DNA from: Dromiciops gliroides
Taxonomy: Eukaryota; Chordata; Mammalia; Microbiotheria; Microbiotheriidae
Reading direction: 5' to 3'
DNA: 64,000 nucleotides
NCBI RefSeq assembly: GCF_019393635.1
Contig: NC_057863.1
Coordinates: 32,141,357-32,205,356 of the forward strand
The translations under genes and the position numbers were made by a program. Shown here one piece after another: positions 44,300-54,850 of this stretch (position 1 is the first letter of the stretch; each line of letters starts with the position of its first letter). Under the pieces are notes generated by a model. That model was not told the origin of the DNA. It searched no databases and saw only the letters and a list, made by a program, of their open reading frames with translations.

Positions 44300-44915
44300 A
44301 TTTCCTTTTTTTATTTCAATTGCTGAGCACAACTGGAGGAGGTCCTGTGAGTATGGCTGTGTTCACTACGCATATATGTTGTCTCATCTCAACTGGCCTC
44401 AGAATACCGGAAGGCAGTTCTTTTCTTCTTCCCTAATTGGCCCTGTACTCTCTCATCTTAGCAACCTTTCCTCAAGGCATCCATACCACTCTTTTCTCCC
44501 TCCTGAGCAGAGGCCCTCACCTCCTGCTTTATTGCCATGTGTTCTGAGCTCCCTCTTCTATCCCCCTACACACCTCTTGGTGGACTCTGTCCACCAAGAG
44601 AAGTGGTGGCCCTCCCATTGGCTAAAGGCCAGCCCCCTCCATGCGTGCTTTTGACCCCATCTCCTTTGAATGCTGATGGAACACTGGCCGCCCGTCCATG
44701 CCTTCACTTGTCCTATTTGAAAACCCACACACGCTTTTCAGGTCCTGGGAATGAAATGGGAGCTCTTTTGGTTGTTCTGAGTTACTCATCAGAGAACCTT
44801 CCCTGTGTCCCGACAGAGACCCCCTCTCTATTCTCTCTCATTCTATCAGCTGACGACTTTGAGGTACCGGGGATAGTTAGCAGGCATCACAGACAGCTTT
44901 TCCACCCCCAGATCA
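44300..44915 (+). other. Pyrimidine-rich stretch, possible L2-type LINE ORF remnant
   Basis: Open frames of 171 and 128 codons (44139-44654, 44537-44923) run through it, the first starting inside the neighbouring WSINE and so not a gene. The passage TCTATCAGCTGACGACTTTGAGG resembles an L2 ORF2 segment. I treat it as LINE-derived at low confidence. Confidence 0.35.
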
Positions 44916-44937
44916 CAGTATAGCACTTTTAGTTTGT

Positions 44938-45091
44938 TTTTTTGGTTTTTTTTTTGCAGGGCAACGGGGGTTAAGTGACTTGCCCAGGGTCACACAGCTA
45001 GTAAGTGTCAAGTGTCTGAGGCCAGATTTGAACTCAGGTACTCCTGAATCCAGGGCTGGTGCTTTATCCACTGCGCCACCTAGCCACCCCT
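44938..45091 (-). mobile_element. WSINE1-like SINE, young copy
   Basis: Antisense full-length copy with a perfect 16-bp target-site duplication CAGTATAGCACTTTTA at 44916-44931 and 45093-45108. Confidence 0.95.
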
Positions 45092-45335
45092 GCAGTATAG
45101 CACTTTTAACATCAAGTAAGAAGGATGGTACTCAAAAGATTCTAACATAAAGAAATAAAAAATAATCAGCCAGGAGAGCTGGGATGCCAGACAAACTAAA
45201 AACCATCTATGTTAGGACTAATGAATCGTTGTCTTTTCCTACTTTGGTCCCTGTGTCTACAGATGACTCCCTGATGATAGATATATGCTTTGGTTGATTG
45301 AAAACTGGAAGTGAGCAAATAAAGAAAGCCATGCT

Positions 45336-45372
45336 TCATTCATTCATTCATTCATTCATTCATTCATTCATT
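45336..45372. repeat. (CATT)n microsatellite
   Basis: Nine perfect CATT units. Confidence 0.97.
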
Positions 45373-45429
45373 TTGCTAGTTTACCAAAACTCATTAACTG
45401 GTGCAGCAATAATGACTTCTAGAGTGTTT

Positions 45430-45640
45430 TTGTAGATGCCATAATGTATAGAATGCCAAACTGCAAGTTAGGAAGACCTGGGTGCCAATCCTACCTCAGA
45501 CACTTAATAGCTGCCCGATTCTCAGCAAGTCACTTAATCTCCATCAACCTCAGTTTCTTTACCTGTAAAGTGAGATTAATAGTACCTTTGTGAGGCAAAA
45601 TACCAGCAAACCTTTAAGTGCTATATATAAATGCCAGTAA
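45430..45640 (+). mobile_element. MIR SINE
   Basis: Well-preserved sense MIR: TAATGTATAGAATGCCAAACTG, GGTGCCAATCCTACCTCAGACAC, CAGCAAGTCACTTAATCTCC, CCTCAGTTTCTTTACCTGTAAAG and TAATAGTACCTTTGTGAGG. Confidence 0.85.
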
Positions 45641-45724
45641 TTATTAATATTATCATATAAGATTATCATATAGTATATGATTATATCATAATATAGAATA
45701 ATTGATCATTCTTATTAATAAGGT

Positions 45725-45905
45725 TTGCAAAATGCTTCCCTTGCAATATAGCTCTGTGAGGTAGGTAATGGGAATATCATTATTTCCATTTTACAAATGA
45801 GAAAGACTGAGTTTCTGACAATTGCATTGACTTGCCAATGCTCACACAGCTTAGGAAGCAACTGAGTCAGAATTTAAACTCCACTCTGCCAAGCTGCCTT
45901 CAAGG
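45725..45905 (-). mobile_element. MIR SINE (minus strand)
   Basis: TGAGGTAGGTAATGGGAATATCATTATTTCC, TTTTACAAATGAGAAAGACTGAG, CTTGCCAATGCTCACACAGC and GAATTTAAACTCCACTCTG follow the antisense MIR order. Confidence 0.82.
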
Positions 45906-46479
45906 TGATGCTAAAGATGGCAAGAATGACTTGAAGGAAATTGGGAGATAACTTGCTTCTAAGTCTGTACTTGAGTAGGCAGGGCCTGAACACTTCCAGG
46001 CACTTATCAGATACAACAGAACAGGCTGACTGGTTATCAGCTCAGTGGCATTTTTAATACAACAACTTCAGGCGTCCTGCTGACAGGACATATTTCCAGG
46101 AACTATTAATTATGATGTGTGATTAGCTTACTGCAGTCAGGCAGGAGGGCTCATCTTATGCACATTAACTAAAATGCAACAACCACTTAGCTAGTATGAA
46201 CTGCTTAGTCTGTAGATTTGTCTTAATCATTAGTGAGTTAGTTAAACTGTAACATCAGTAAATATACCTAATGATCAGTGGCATTTAGGAACAAGCTCCA
46301 GCTGGAACACACCCTTAGAAGTTCGGAGTCCAGAGGTTCTGAGGGTTGACTGATGAGAGGTCATGCTGTATGTAAATACAGTAGCAGATTTAGCCAGTAC
46401 CCTCATGGCCATGTCAGTGGCATAAAACTGCCATGTGTGAGATCAGGCCTTGGTTCTGAATCTTAACTTGAGAGCCTAT
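45906..46479. other. Repeat-free, high-complexity stretch
   Basis: About 570 bp without a recognised repeat or frame, including TAATTATGATGTGTGATTAGC and GAACAAGCTCCAGCTGGAACAC. It could be conserved non-coding DNA; nothing specific is proven. Confidence 0.35.
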
Positions 46480-47395
46480 AGTTATAAAATGAAATTGAAG
46501 GAATCAGAATGAGCAACGACGGAATAAAACTATCTCTTTGTAGATGATATGATGACATACTTAAAAAATCCTAGAGATTCAACTAAAAAGTTAGTTGAAG
46601 CAATAATCTTAGCAAAGCAGCAGTATATAAGATAAACCCATATAAATCATCAGATTTTCTGTATATCACCAGCAAAACTCTGCAAGAAGAGATAGTAAGA
46701 GATATTCCATTTAAAATAATTGTAGACAGTATAAAATACCTGGGAGTATACCTTCCAAGGCAAGCCAAGGCACTCTATGAACATAATTATAAAATACTTT
46801 TATACAAATAAAGTCAGATTTAAATAATTTTAGAAATATTAGTTGTTCATGGGTAGGTAGAACCAATATAATAAAGACAGTTTTTTTTTTTGGTGTTTGT
46901 TTGTTTTTACAGGGCAAGGGGGGTTAAATGACTTGCCCAGGGTCACACAGCTAGTAAGTGTCAAGTGTCTGAGGCTGGATTTGAACTCAGGTCCCCCTGA
47001 ATCTAGGGCTGGTGCAAAAATGACAGTTCTAATTAAACTAATCTATTTCTTCAATGCTATCCCAATTAAACTACCAAAAATTATTTTATAAGCTAGAAAA
47101 ATAATAAAATTCATTTGTTAATAAAATTCATTTATATAAACTTATATGTTTATAAAATCCATTTATTTATGAAGAAAATTCAAGAATATCAAAGGAATTA
47201 ATGAAAATGTAAACTAAGGAGGTTTAGAAGTATCAGATCTTGAACTATATTGTAAGTAAATAACTGTCAAAACTATCTGGTTCTGGCTAAGAAATAGAAA
47301 GGTGGATCAGTGGAACAGAGTAGACATATAATATATAGAAGTAACTGAATATGGTAACCTTGTATTTAACAAATATAAAGATTTAAGCTCCCCCC
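46480..47395 (+). mobile_element. LINE-1 ORF2 reverse-transcriptase remnant
   Basis: Sense L1: CTATCTCTTTGTAGATGATATGATG is the decayed FADD-type catalytic region. It is followed by TACCTGGGAGTATACCTTCC and CTTCAATGCTATCCCAATTAAACTACC, standard ORF2 passages. A truncated WSINE is inserted at 46882-47015 and another WSINE adjoins the right end. Confidence 0.85.
46882..47015 (-). mobile_element. WSINE1-like SINE, 5'-truncated
   Basis: Antisense copy that stops after GAATCTAGGGCTGGTGC, lacking the last 30 or so bases of the head (the TTTATCCACTG...GCTGCCCC part). L1 ORF2 sequence continues on both sides. Confidence 0.9.
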
Positions 47396-47535
47396 CCACA
47401 GGGAAATGAGGGTCAAGTGACTTGCCCAGGGTCACACAGCTAGTAAGTGTCAAGTGAAGTGTCTGAGGTTGCATTTGAACTCAGGTCCTCCTGAATCCAG
47501 GGCTGGTGCTTTATCCACTGCACCACCTAGCTCCC
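47396..47535 (-). mobile_element. WSINE1-like SINE
   Basis: Antisense copy from GGGAAATGAGGGTCAAG to CACCTAGCTCCCC, with a small duplication (AAGTGTCAAGTGAAGTGTCTG) in the middle. Confidence 0.9.
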
Positions 47536-47565
47536 CGAAATTAAATTTTAAGAAAGAGCCTAGGG

Positions 47566-47592
47566 GGCAGCTAGGTGGCACAGTGGATAGGA
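47566..47592 (+). mobile_element. WSINE1-like SINE head only
   Basis: GGGGGCAGCTAGGTGGCACAGTGGATA, then an abrupt junction to a minus-strand L1 3' end. It is either 3'-deleted or interrupted by that L1. Confidence 0.7.
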
Positions 47593-47599
47593 GAAAGTG

Positions 47600-48394
47600 A
47601 AACACCTTTATTTTTCTTAAATTATAAAAGTATTTTATTGTTTTCCAGTTACATGTAGAGATAGTTTTCAACATTCGTTTTTATAGGATTTCTAGTTTCA
47701 AATTTTTTTCCCTCCCTCTCCACCTCCCCAAGATGGCAAGTAATCTGATATAGGTTATATATGTACAATAACATTAAACATATTTCTGCATTAGTCATGT
47801 TATAAGAGAAGAATCAGAGCAAAAGGAAAATCCTCAAAAAAGAAAAACAACAGCACCAAAACCAAGAGAAATAGTATAGTTCAATCTGCATCCATATTCC
47901 ACAGTTCTTTTTTTTCTTCTGGATTTGGAGAGCCTTTTCCATCATAAGTCCTTTGGAACTATCTTGGACCATTGTATTGCAGAGAAGAATCAAGTCTATC
48001 ACAGTTGATCAACACATAATATTGATGATACTGTGTACAATGTTCTTCTGGTTCTGCTCATCTCACTCACATCAGTTCATGTAAGTCCTTCCAGGCTTCT
48101 CTGAACTCCTCCTGCTCATTGTTTCTTACAGCACAATAGAATTCCATTACATTGATATACCACATATTGTTCAGCCATTCCCCAATTGATGGGCATCCCC
48201 TCAATTTCCAATTCCTTGCCACCACAGAAAGAGCAGCTATAAATATTTTTGTACATGTGGGTCCTTTTCCCTTTTTTATGATCTCTTTGGGAAAAAGACC
48301 CAATAGTGTTATTGCTGGACCAAAGGGTATGCACAGAGTTAATTTGCATTTAATTTGGATTCTTATAAATTTGATTTAGTTCCCTATATATTTC
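47600..48394 (-). mobile_element. LINE-1 3' end (minus strand), older partner of a nested pair
   Basis: It starts with the reversed L1 3' end and contains, on the minus strand (48303-48067), an ORF2 C-terminal frame starting MGLFPKEIIKKGKGPTCTKI. It stops near 48394 inside the passage that encodes KIYRELNQIY; the upstream part of the same element continues at 49548-49880. Confidence 0.85.
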
Positions 48395-48468
48395 TAAAAT
48401 ATATTGGGAACTAAATCAAATATATTTCTAAAATATATTGGGAACTAAATCAAATTTATAAGAATCCA
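48358..48468. repeat. L1-L1 junction palindrome with a direct duplication
   Basis: The left arm (48358-48393) and right arm (48432-48468) are near-perfect inverted copies sharing GGATTCTTATAAATTTGATT. Between them a 34-bp-class unit beginning ATATTTCTAAAATATATTGG occurs twice in direct order (first near 48388, second near 48422). Confidence 0.9.
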
Positions 48469-49338
48469 AGTCATTCCCCAATTGAGAAATGGTCAAAGGA
48501 TATGAACAGGCAGTTTTCTGATGAAGAAATCAAAGCTATCTATTACCACATGAAAAAATGTTCTAAATCACTATTGATTAGAGAGATTCAAATTAAAGCA
48601 ACTCTGAGGTACCACCTGACACCTATCAGATTGGCTAATATGAAAAAAAGGAAAATAATAAATATTGGAGAAGCTGTGGAAAAAATTGGAACACTAATGC
48701 ATTGTTGGTGGAGCTGTGAACTGATCCAACCATTCTGGAGAGCAATTTGGAATGATGCCCAAAGGGCGATAAAGCTGTGTATATCCTTTGACCCAGAAAT
48801 ACCACTTTTGGGTCTTTTTCCCAAAGAAATCATGGAAAGGGGAAAGGGACCCACATGTACAAAAATATTTATAGCTGCTCTTTATGTGGTGGCAAGGAAT
48901 TGGAAGTTGAGGGGGTGCCCATCAATTGGGGAAGGGCTGGACAGGTTATGGTATATGAATACAATGGAATACTATTGTGCTGTAAGAAATGATGAGCAGG
49001 AGGAGTTCAGAGAAACCTGGAGGGTCTTACGTGAGCTGATGATGAGTGAGATGAGCAGAACCAGAAGAACATTGTACACAGTATCATCAACATTGAGTGT
49101 TGATCTACTGTGATGGACTAGATTCTTCTCACCAATGCAATGGTACAGAAGAGTTCCAGGGAACTCATGATAGAAGAGGATCTCCAAATCCAGGAAAAAA
49201 AGAACTGTGGAGTATAGATGCTGAATGAACCATACTATTTCTTTTGTTTTTGGTGATGATGTTTTTCTATTTTGAGGTTTTTCCTCATTGCTCTGATTTT
49301 TCTCTTATAACATGACTATTGCAGAAATATGTTTAATG

Positions 49339-49398
<60 letters not shown>

Positions 49399-49547
49399 CC
49401 TATGTCAGATTACCTGCTGTCTAGGGGAGGGGGGAGGGAGGGGAAGGAGGGAGAAAAATCTGAAATTGGAAAGCTTGTATAAACAAAAGTTGAGAACTAT
49501 CTTTACATGTAATGGGAAAAATACTTTATTAATTTTTTAAAAAAAGA
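48395..49547 (+). mobile_element. LINE-1 3' end (plus strand), younger, 5'-truncated
   Basis: The best L1 copy here. The plus-strand frame 48502-49113 (203 codons) covers the ORF2 C-terminus: MNRQFSDEEIKAIYYHMKKC, IQIKATLRYHLTP, GTLMHCWWSCELIQPFW, PLLGLFPKE and TKIFIAALYVVARNW in the expected L1 order. It lacks the endonuclease and reverse-transcriptase domains, so it is dead. The 3'UTR holds (AT)n at 49341-49397 and ends with ATGTAATGGGAAAAATAC and an A-rich tail near 49545. Confidence 0.93.
49341..49397. repeat. (AT)n microsatellite in the L1 3'UTR
   Basis: 57 bp of perfect AT repeat. Confidence 0.98.
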
Positions 49548-49880
49548 AACGAGGCCTTTATCAGAAGTACTGCCTATAAAAATTGTTTCCCAGCTTTCTG
49601 CATCCCTTCCAATTTTGGATGCATTGCTTCTATTTGTACAAAACCTTTTTAATTTAATGTAATCAAAATCATCCATTTTGCATTTCATAATATTCTCTAT
49701 CTCTTGTTTGGTCATAAACTCTTCTCCTTTCCAAAGATCTGAAAGGTAAACTATTCCTTCTTCTCCTAATTTACCTATGGTATCCCCTTTTATGCCTAAA
49801 TCATGTACCCATTTTGACCTTATTTTAGTATAAGGTGTAAGATGTTGGTCTATGCCTAATTTTTGACATACTATCATGAG
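49548..49880 (-). mobile_element. LINE-1 ORF2 segment (minus strand), upstream part of the older nested element
   Basis: The minus strand reads KWVHDLGIKGDTIGKLGEEG, MDDFDYIKLKRFCTNRSNA and TSDKGLVS, the ORF2 part that lies immediately 5' of the segment at 47600-48394. This shows one older L1 was split by the plus-strand copy. Confidence 0.88.
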
Positions 49881-49889
49881 ACACCTTTC

Positions 49890-50935
49890 TTAAGAACTTT
49901 AACTACAAAAGGGAGGCAAAATACAAGACCACAGTTAGTAAGGTAGCAATAAGGTGAGGCTTTTTTTTAAAGATGGGGAGACTTGGACAAATTTGTAGGC
50001 ATCCGGGAAGGAGCCAGTAGATTGAAGATAAGAGAGTGGAGGTGATAGCAGAGGTAATCTGATGGAGAAGTTTGATGGGGCCAAGATCTAGGGAGCATGA
50101 AGAGAAATTTGGTTTTGTCAAGAAAAGCCATCTCTTCATTTGCGATTTGTGGAAAGGAGGAAAGTCTTCGGTTAATACAGTTATGAGAAGGAACACTATG
50201 TTAGCCTTAACAAGATATGAGAAAGTAGAGAGGGGTATAGTGAATTGATTAGGCAGGAGTAAAATGATTGCTTTATTGCAGTGAGGAGCTAATTGAGATA
50301 AGATAATATAATAAATTTGTAGTGGACCCAGTCTGCACAGTTTTATGATTTCTGCAGATCAATTGAGGAGCATGTGAATAGGAAAAATAGGCATATTTTG
50401 GGAGCAATCAAGGGGTAGAGTTTGACAAGGCATGATTGACAATAGGACAAAGGGCCAAAGGATTTGGGAAGGGAGGAGTTGAAGACTTTCACCAAGGGAA
50501 ATAGAGAATGGAAGATGGTGTAGTCGGTGAAAGGGTTATGAGCTTGGAATAAATTAAGGAGTTGGGGGAATGGAGATCACAGTGAAAACAAAAAACAGAA
50601 TTGGGGCTGTAAAGCATAGGGAAAGATGGAATGATAAAAGTTTATGATCAATTAAAGGAATTTAGGAATTTGTGAGTATGGAAGTGTAATGTGTGTGAGA
50701 AGAGAGCAGAAAGGAGTTTAGAAAGATACACAGCAGAATAAGGATGGCTGTATTATGTTCAATTTAAGGTAATCCAGTTTTACATGACTATCTTTACACA
50801 TAGCTGAAGAAGAGTGAAGAAATAAGTCATGAGACTTGAGGATGAAGAACTGAAGATCGAGGAACTGGGAAGTTAGCCTATTTAAAGGAGCATCATGGTG
50901 TCTGTTGAAGTCTCCTAGCATAAGTTGGAGAAGAG
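49890..50935 (-). mobile_element. L2 LINE ORF2 region (minus strand)
   Basis: Antisense L2: GGGGAGACTTGGACAAATTTGTAGGCATCCGGGAAGGAGCCAGTAG, GGGGCCAAGATCTAGGGAGC, TGCAGTGAGGAGCTAATTGAGATAAG and GTCTGTTGAAGTCTCCTAGCATAAG. The order parallels the copy at 57.2-59.0 kb, running from reverse transcriptase toward endonuclease. Confidence 0.78.
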
Positions 50936-50954
50936 CAATAGAATGTTTGTTTTT

Positions 50955-51091
50955 TGTGGGTCAATAAAGGTTAAATGACTTGCCCAGGGTCACACAACTA
51001 GTAAATGTCAAGTGTCTGAGGCCGGATTTGAACTCAGGTCCTTCTGATTTCAGGGCCAGTGCTTTAACCACTGCACCACTTAGCTCCTCCC
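50955..51091 (-). mobile_element. WSINE1-like SINE
   Basis: Antisense copy from GTGGGTCAATAAAGGTTAAATG to CACTTAGCTCCTCC, more diverged than most. Confidence 0.88.
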
Positions 51092-51099
51092 TAAAATGT

Positions 51100-51540
51100 T
51101 AACAAGACACTGAACTCATTGAAGAAGGGGAAAAATACTCATGGTTAGATAGATAACTCTCAAGAAAATAAAAACTACTCAAGGAAAGATCATGGTTTCA
51201 TATGCAGTCATTTGTTTCTATTCATATTTGTATGTTGAAATGTTTTTGTTTGAAAAAATAAAAAGAAATAAAGGAAAAAAGAAATATTTATGTTTGGTGA
51301 TGTCTAAGTCCATAATAAAAAAATAAAGCAAAAAAGCAGTGAGTGAAAGGAGTGAAGGCTGAAGGCAATGGGTATAGACATTTTTTAAAGGGGAGTTTGA
51401 TGTTAAAGAGAAAAGAGAGAAATAAGATAGTAACTTCAGGGTGGGGGACAATAAGATTAAATAAGGATGATTCTATTTCTTTATAGACAGCACTAAAGGA
51501 ACCAATACATAAGGAGAGATCGAATATTAGAAAGAGACAC
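51100..51540. other. Unassigned A-rich stretch
   Basis: No gene or clear repeat; AAAAAATAAAAAGAAATAAAGG-type low complexity near 51255. Confidence 0.4.
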
Positions 51541-51544
51541 AGAG

Positions 51545-51694
51545 GGGGCAGCTAGGTGGCACAGTGGATAAAGCACCGGCCCTGGATTCAGGAGGACCCG
51601 AGTTCAAATCTGGCCTCAGATACTTGACACTTGCTAGCTGTGTGACCCTGGGCAAGTCACTTAACCCTCATTGCCCCGCCCAAAAAAAAAAAAA
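51545..51694 (+). mobile_element. WSINE1-like SINE
   Basis: Full-length sense copy with an A tail. GAGACACAGAG precedes and AGATACACAGAG follows, a target-site duplication with one mismatch. Confidence 0.93.
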
Positions 51695-51739
51695 AGATAC
51701 ACAGAGTGAGACATAGAGAGACAGGTAGAGACAGAGACA

Positions 51740-51965
51740 GAGATGATTATGGGGACAATTTCTAGGAGGATCTAGGATCAAAAATATGTGTTGAGGTGTT
51801 GACCTTGGCAAGGAGAAGGCAAGTGTCAGAGACTGGAGTAAAGGAAGATAGAATAGGGAATGATATCAAGGGGTTTTGACATGAGGCGAAAAGACGCTAA
51901 TTGTGTCTTTTTTCTCAGTAAAGTATGAGGTTAGGTCCTCTGCTGGAAAGGTGGGGACACAGCAT
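51740..51965 (-). mobile_element. L2 LINE ORF2 fragment (minus strand)
   Basis: TTGACCTTGGCAAGGAGAAGGC and TTTTTCTCAGTAAAGTATGAGGTTAGGTCCTCTGCTGG match antisense L2 ORF2. It is short. Confidence 0.65.
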
Positions 51966-52401
51966 TACCTGGTGTGATACCTACACCATGGCACCCTCAC
52001 TTGCCTCTTTAATAGTCTTCCTTCCTCTGTCCTTGGTCCTGAAATGCTGTCCATTGCAGATAAGGCAGCCAGGGTATGGATTCAGCTTCAGAGGAAAAAG
52101 GTCATGGTAAGTCAACATCAAGGCAAAGACTAGTGGTGGGGAAGGTTACAGCATTTATGGGTGTGTGATGGGGGAGACTTTTTAATATCACTTTTTATAG
52201 AGACATTTTTAATGCCAGAAACTTCCACGCCTGGTGGCACTTAAACATTTATTTTTTGTTATGTTCCATATGTTACCATGAAAGTTCAAAGCCTCCAATG
52301 GACAATAACAAACAGATGGCTTCATTTTAGTCTCGCCTATGGCACACAAATGCCTTGGCACAACTCTTTTCAGCATATTCTTTTTAAAAGTAAGCACTGC
52401 A

Positions 52402-52540
52402 GGGGCAGCTAGGTGGCACAGTGGATAAAACACCGGCCCTGGATTCAGGAGGACCTGAGTTCAAATCTGACCTCAGACACTTGACACTTACTAGCTGTGT
52501 GACCCTGGGCAAGTCACTTAACCCCCATTTGCCCCCAAAA
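52402..52540 (+). mobile_element. WSINE1-like SINE
   Basis: Full-length sense copy. AAAAGTAAGCACTG precedes and AAAAGCAAGCACTG follows, a target-site duplication with one mismatch. Confidence 0.94.
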
Positions 52541-52674
52541 AATGAAAATAAAAAAGCAAGCACTGATCTTATTCTGAACTTAACAAACTCCAAATAAAAC
52601 AGGTATTTCCACATACAGAGTAGAATGTAAAAAAGAGGATTATACATGTTAAGTACTTTAAAATATTATCATGT

Positions 52675-52868
52675 TTGATCCTCACAATAACCCTGAGAGG
52701 TAGGGAGGCTATTATGATCCTCATTTTTCAGTTGAGGAAACTGAGGCAACTAGAGTGAAGTGACTTGCCCAGGGTCACACCGCTAGTAAATGTCTGAGGT
52801 CAGATTTGAACTCAAGTCTTCCTGAATCCAGACTTGACACTCTATTCACTGTACCGCCTACTTACCCC
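52675..52868 (-). mobile_element. MIR/MAR1-type SINE (minus strand)
   Basis: TGATCCTCACAATAACCCTGAGAGGTAGGGAGGC, TTTCAGTTGAGGAAACTGAGGC, GGTCACACCGCTAGTAAATGTCTGAGG and TTCACTGTACCGCCTAC. It has lost a clear duplication. Confidence 0.82.
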
Positions 52869-52869
52869 A

Positions 52870-54380
52870 CAATTCTGGTGGTGGAGTTCCCATTTTCTGA
52901 TAAAATCATAGATACTTCCCATACTGATGGGCTATTGTAGTGCCTATGAAACAAAGGCTTTGTTTTCCTGAACCTTGCATCTAGGTACTCTCACAGAGCC
53001 TCTGAAAACTTTGAGTAGTTTCTACCACACGTGCTCTCACTTTCACCAGTCATGTGTCATTTATACCTTTTCAACCTCTCTGATCAAGACTTCACAGTGG
53101 TTTCTCTTGACTACCAAGGCTGTCTATTTTGTGGATGAGTAATGTAGAGGAAAAAAAAATCCCATGTTTTCTCTTCCAATATTTGGAAGGGCTATATAAA
53201 GGGAGGGGGTGAAGGATTTGACTAAATATGTTAACTTGATTGTATATGGTGACTCCTCATACAAAACAAAGCAACATGACCCATACAATACGACTATCAG
53301 CACAAAGTGTTAGGACAGGGATACTTTTTAACTGAAATCAGGCTTTCTTGGTGATAACTCTTCTTAATGTACACATAATCTGAGAGTAGTAAAAACAGCA
53401 GCAGATGGCTCAGGGCATTTGGTAATAGACCTCTTACTCCCAGGTTACTCATATATTGTCATGAAAAATTATACAAGATGGAATGTTATTTTTATCAGCA
53501 CCCATACTTTTATCTGCACTCATACTGGAGAGGTTGAAAGCACAAAATATTTGTCAGCAATTTGTAGTAGATTTGTTGGGAATACTGATGACCAGTCTAT
53601 GCAATAAGTTGTTTAATATTTCCATGATAATCACCTAATTTTAATGGCTATCTATCTGAAAGCAATCTTCATTTTAGTATCAAGATTTTTTGGGCAGGTG
53701 AGGTCTTATCCAATGTTTATAATGCTTATTAAAAACCTTTGCCATATAATGCAAGTCCACTAGTCTATTCACATTTAATAACACGGAAAGACATATTGCT
53801 ACACATAGTGTTCCTTATAAACATTTGTATATTAGCACCTTATACTGAAAATGCCTACTCTAAACCAAATGGAAAATTTAAAAAGATAAACTTACAACCA
53901 ACCTAGAAATATAGAGACTATAAGTAATTATGATTCTATAGCGTAGATTTGGCACTGGGAGGGACCTTAGAAGCCATTGTGTTGAAAGAAATGATTATTA
54001 ATAACCAATGATTCAGATTTTCCCCTTTTTCTTTTATCCTCATTTCAAGACCTCAGTCTCAGAAGGTTGAGCTAACCTTTTCCTCTATCAAGACTGCACC
54101 AGGTGGAAAAGCCATTGTGCTCTATTTGAGTTTGGGTGAGGATAAATTCTTTGAATAGATTGCCCAAAGTTCAGGTTCAGTACCTCATTGTAATATTCAT
54201 TCTTTCATTAATTGTTAATCAGAGTTGATTGCCACCATTGGTAACACCTCTCTTCCCATGGTCACATCCAACGGTCACATAAGCCATGAGACCACCAACA
54301 TGATTGTCTTTGGCCTAAGCCCTTTTATTAAAATGATGGCATTATTGATAAAATAATTAAATTACCCAGAAGTTAAAATG
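52870..54380. other. Repeat-poor unassigned stretch
   Basis: About 1.5 kb with no recognised transposon except a short L3/MIR-like piece near 53945 (CACTGGGAGGGACCTTAGAAGCC). 53400-53660 has ordinary complexity and a 62-codon frame without resemblance to any family. Confidence 0.4.
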
Positions 54381-54389
54381 CCACAGTGT

Positions 54390-54515
54390 CCAACTTCCTC
54401 ATTTTACAGGTAAGGAAACTGAGTCACAGAGTGGATAAGTGACTTTCCCAGGGTCATCTAGGTCTTCCTGACTCCAAGTCTGGCACTCTATCTATTCTGC
54501 CACCTAATTTTCTTA
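54390..54515 (-). mobile_element. MIR-type SINE (minus strand)
   Basis: CTTCCTCATTTTACAGGTAAGGAAACTGAGTC, AAGTGACTTTCCCAGGGTCATC and CTCCAAGTCTGGCACTCTATC. Confidence 0.78.
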
Positions 54516-54659
54516 ATATTCTTTGGGCACATCTCCTCAACTCTTTCTCCAGTTTTGCCTGGCCCTATTCTACTCACTGTGGGATTGTTCCTCAAAGAGC
54601 ATAATACAATAATAATATAGGACTTGGAAATTGATATAGTTTCTTTCTTCCAAAGATAT

Positions 54660-54850
54660 GGCACATCCTTTTATTCTAATAAGATCTATGAGGTAGGGAC
54701 AACTATTATTATTACTATTTTATCAATACAGAAACGGAGACAGAGATTTGCAAAGTCCCACAAGGAGACAGTGACAGAATGCAGACTGAACTAACCTAGA
54801 CTTCCTTAGGAACCAGCCAGACTCTTTCTTCTTGATCACAATGCCCTAGA
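54660..54850 (-). mobile_element. MIR-type SINE (minus strand)
   Basis: TCTATGAGGTAGGGACAACTATTATTATTAC, ACAGAAACGGAGACAGAGATTTGC and CTTGATCACAATGCCC. 54860-55790 beyond it is mostly unassigned, with a short L3-like piece near 55450. Confidence 0.7.

Noticed and set aside
44139..44654. 171-codon plus-strand frame
   Set aside because: It begins inside an antisense WSINE and runs into pyrimidine-rich, probably LINE-derived sequence; no recognisable protein.
48502..49113. 203-codon frame as a possible host gene
   Set aside because: It is the C-terminal end of L1 ORF2 in a 5'-truncated L1; no catalytic domain remains.
47600..49547. Twin-priming (inverted 5' end) as explanation for the opposed L1 pieces
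   Set aside because: The inverted piece contains L1 3'-end sequence rather than the part upstream of the plus-strand copy, and its own upstream part reappears at 49548-49880; nesting explains this better.
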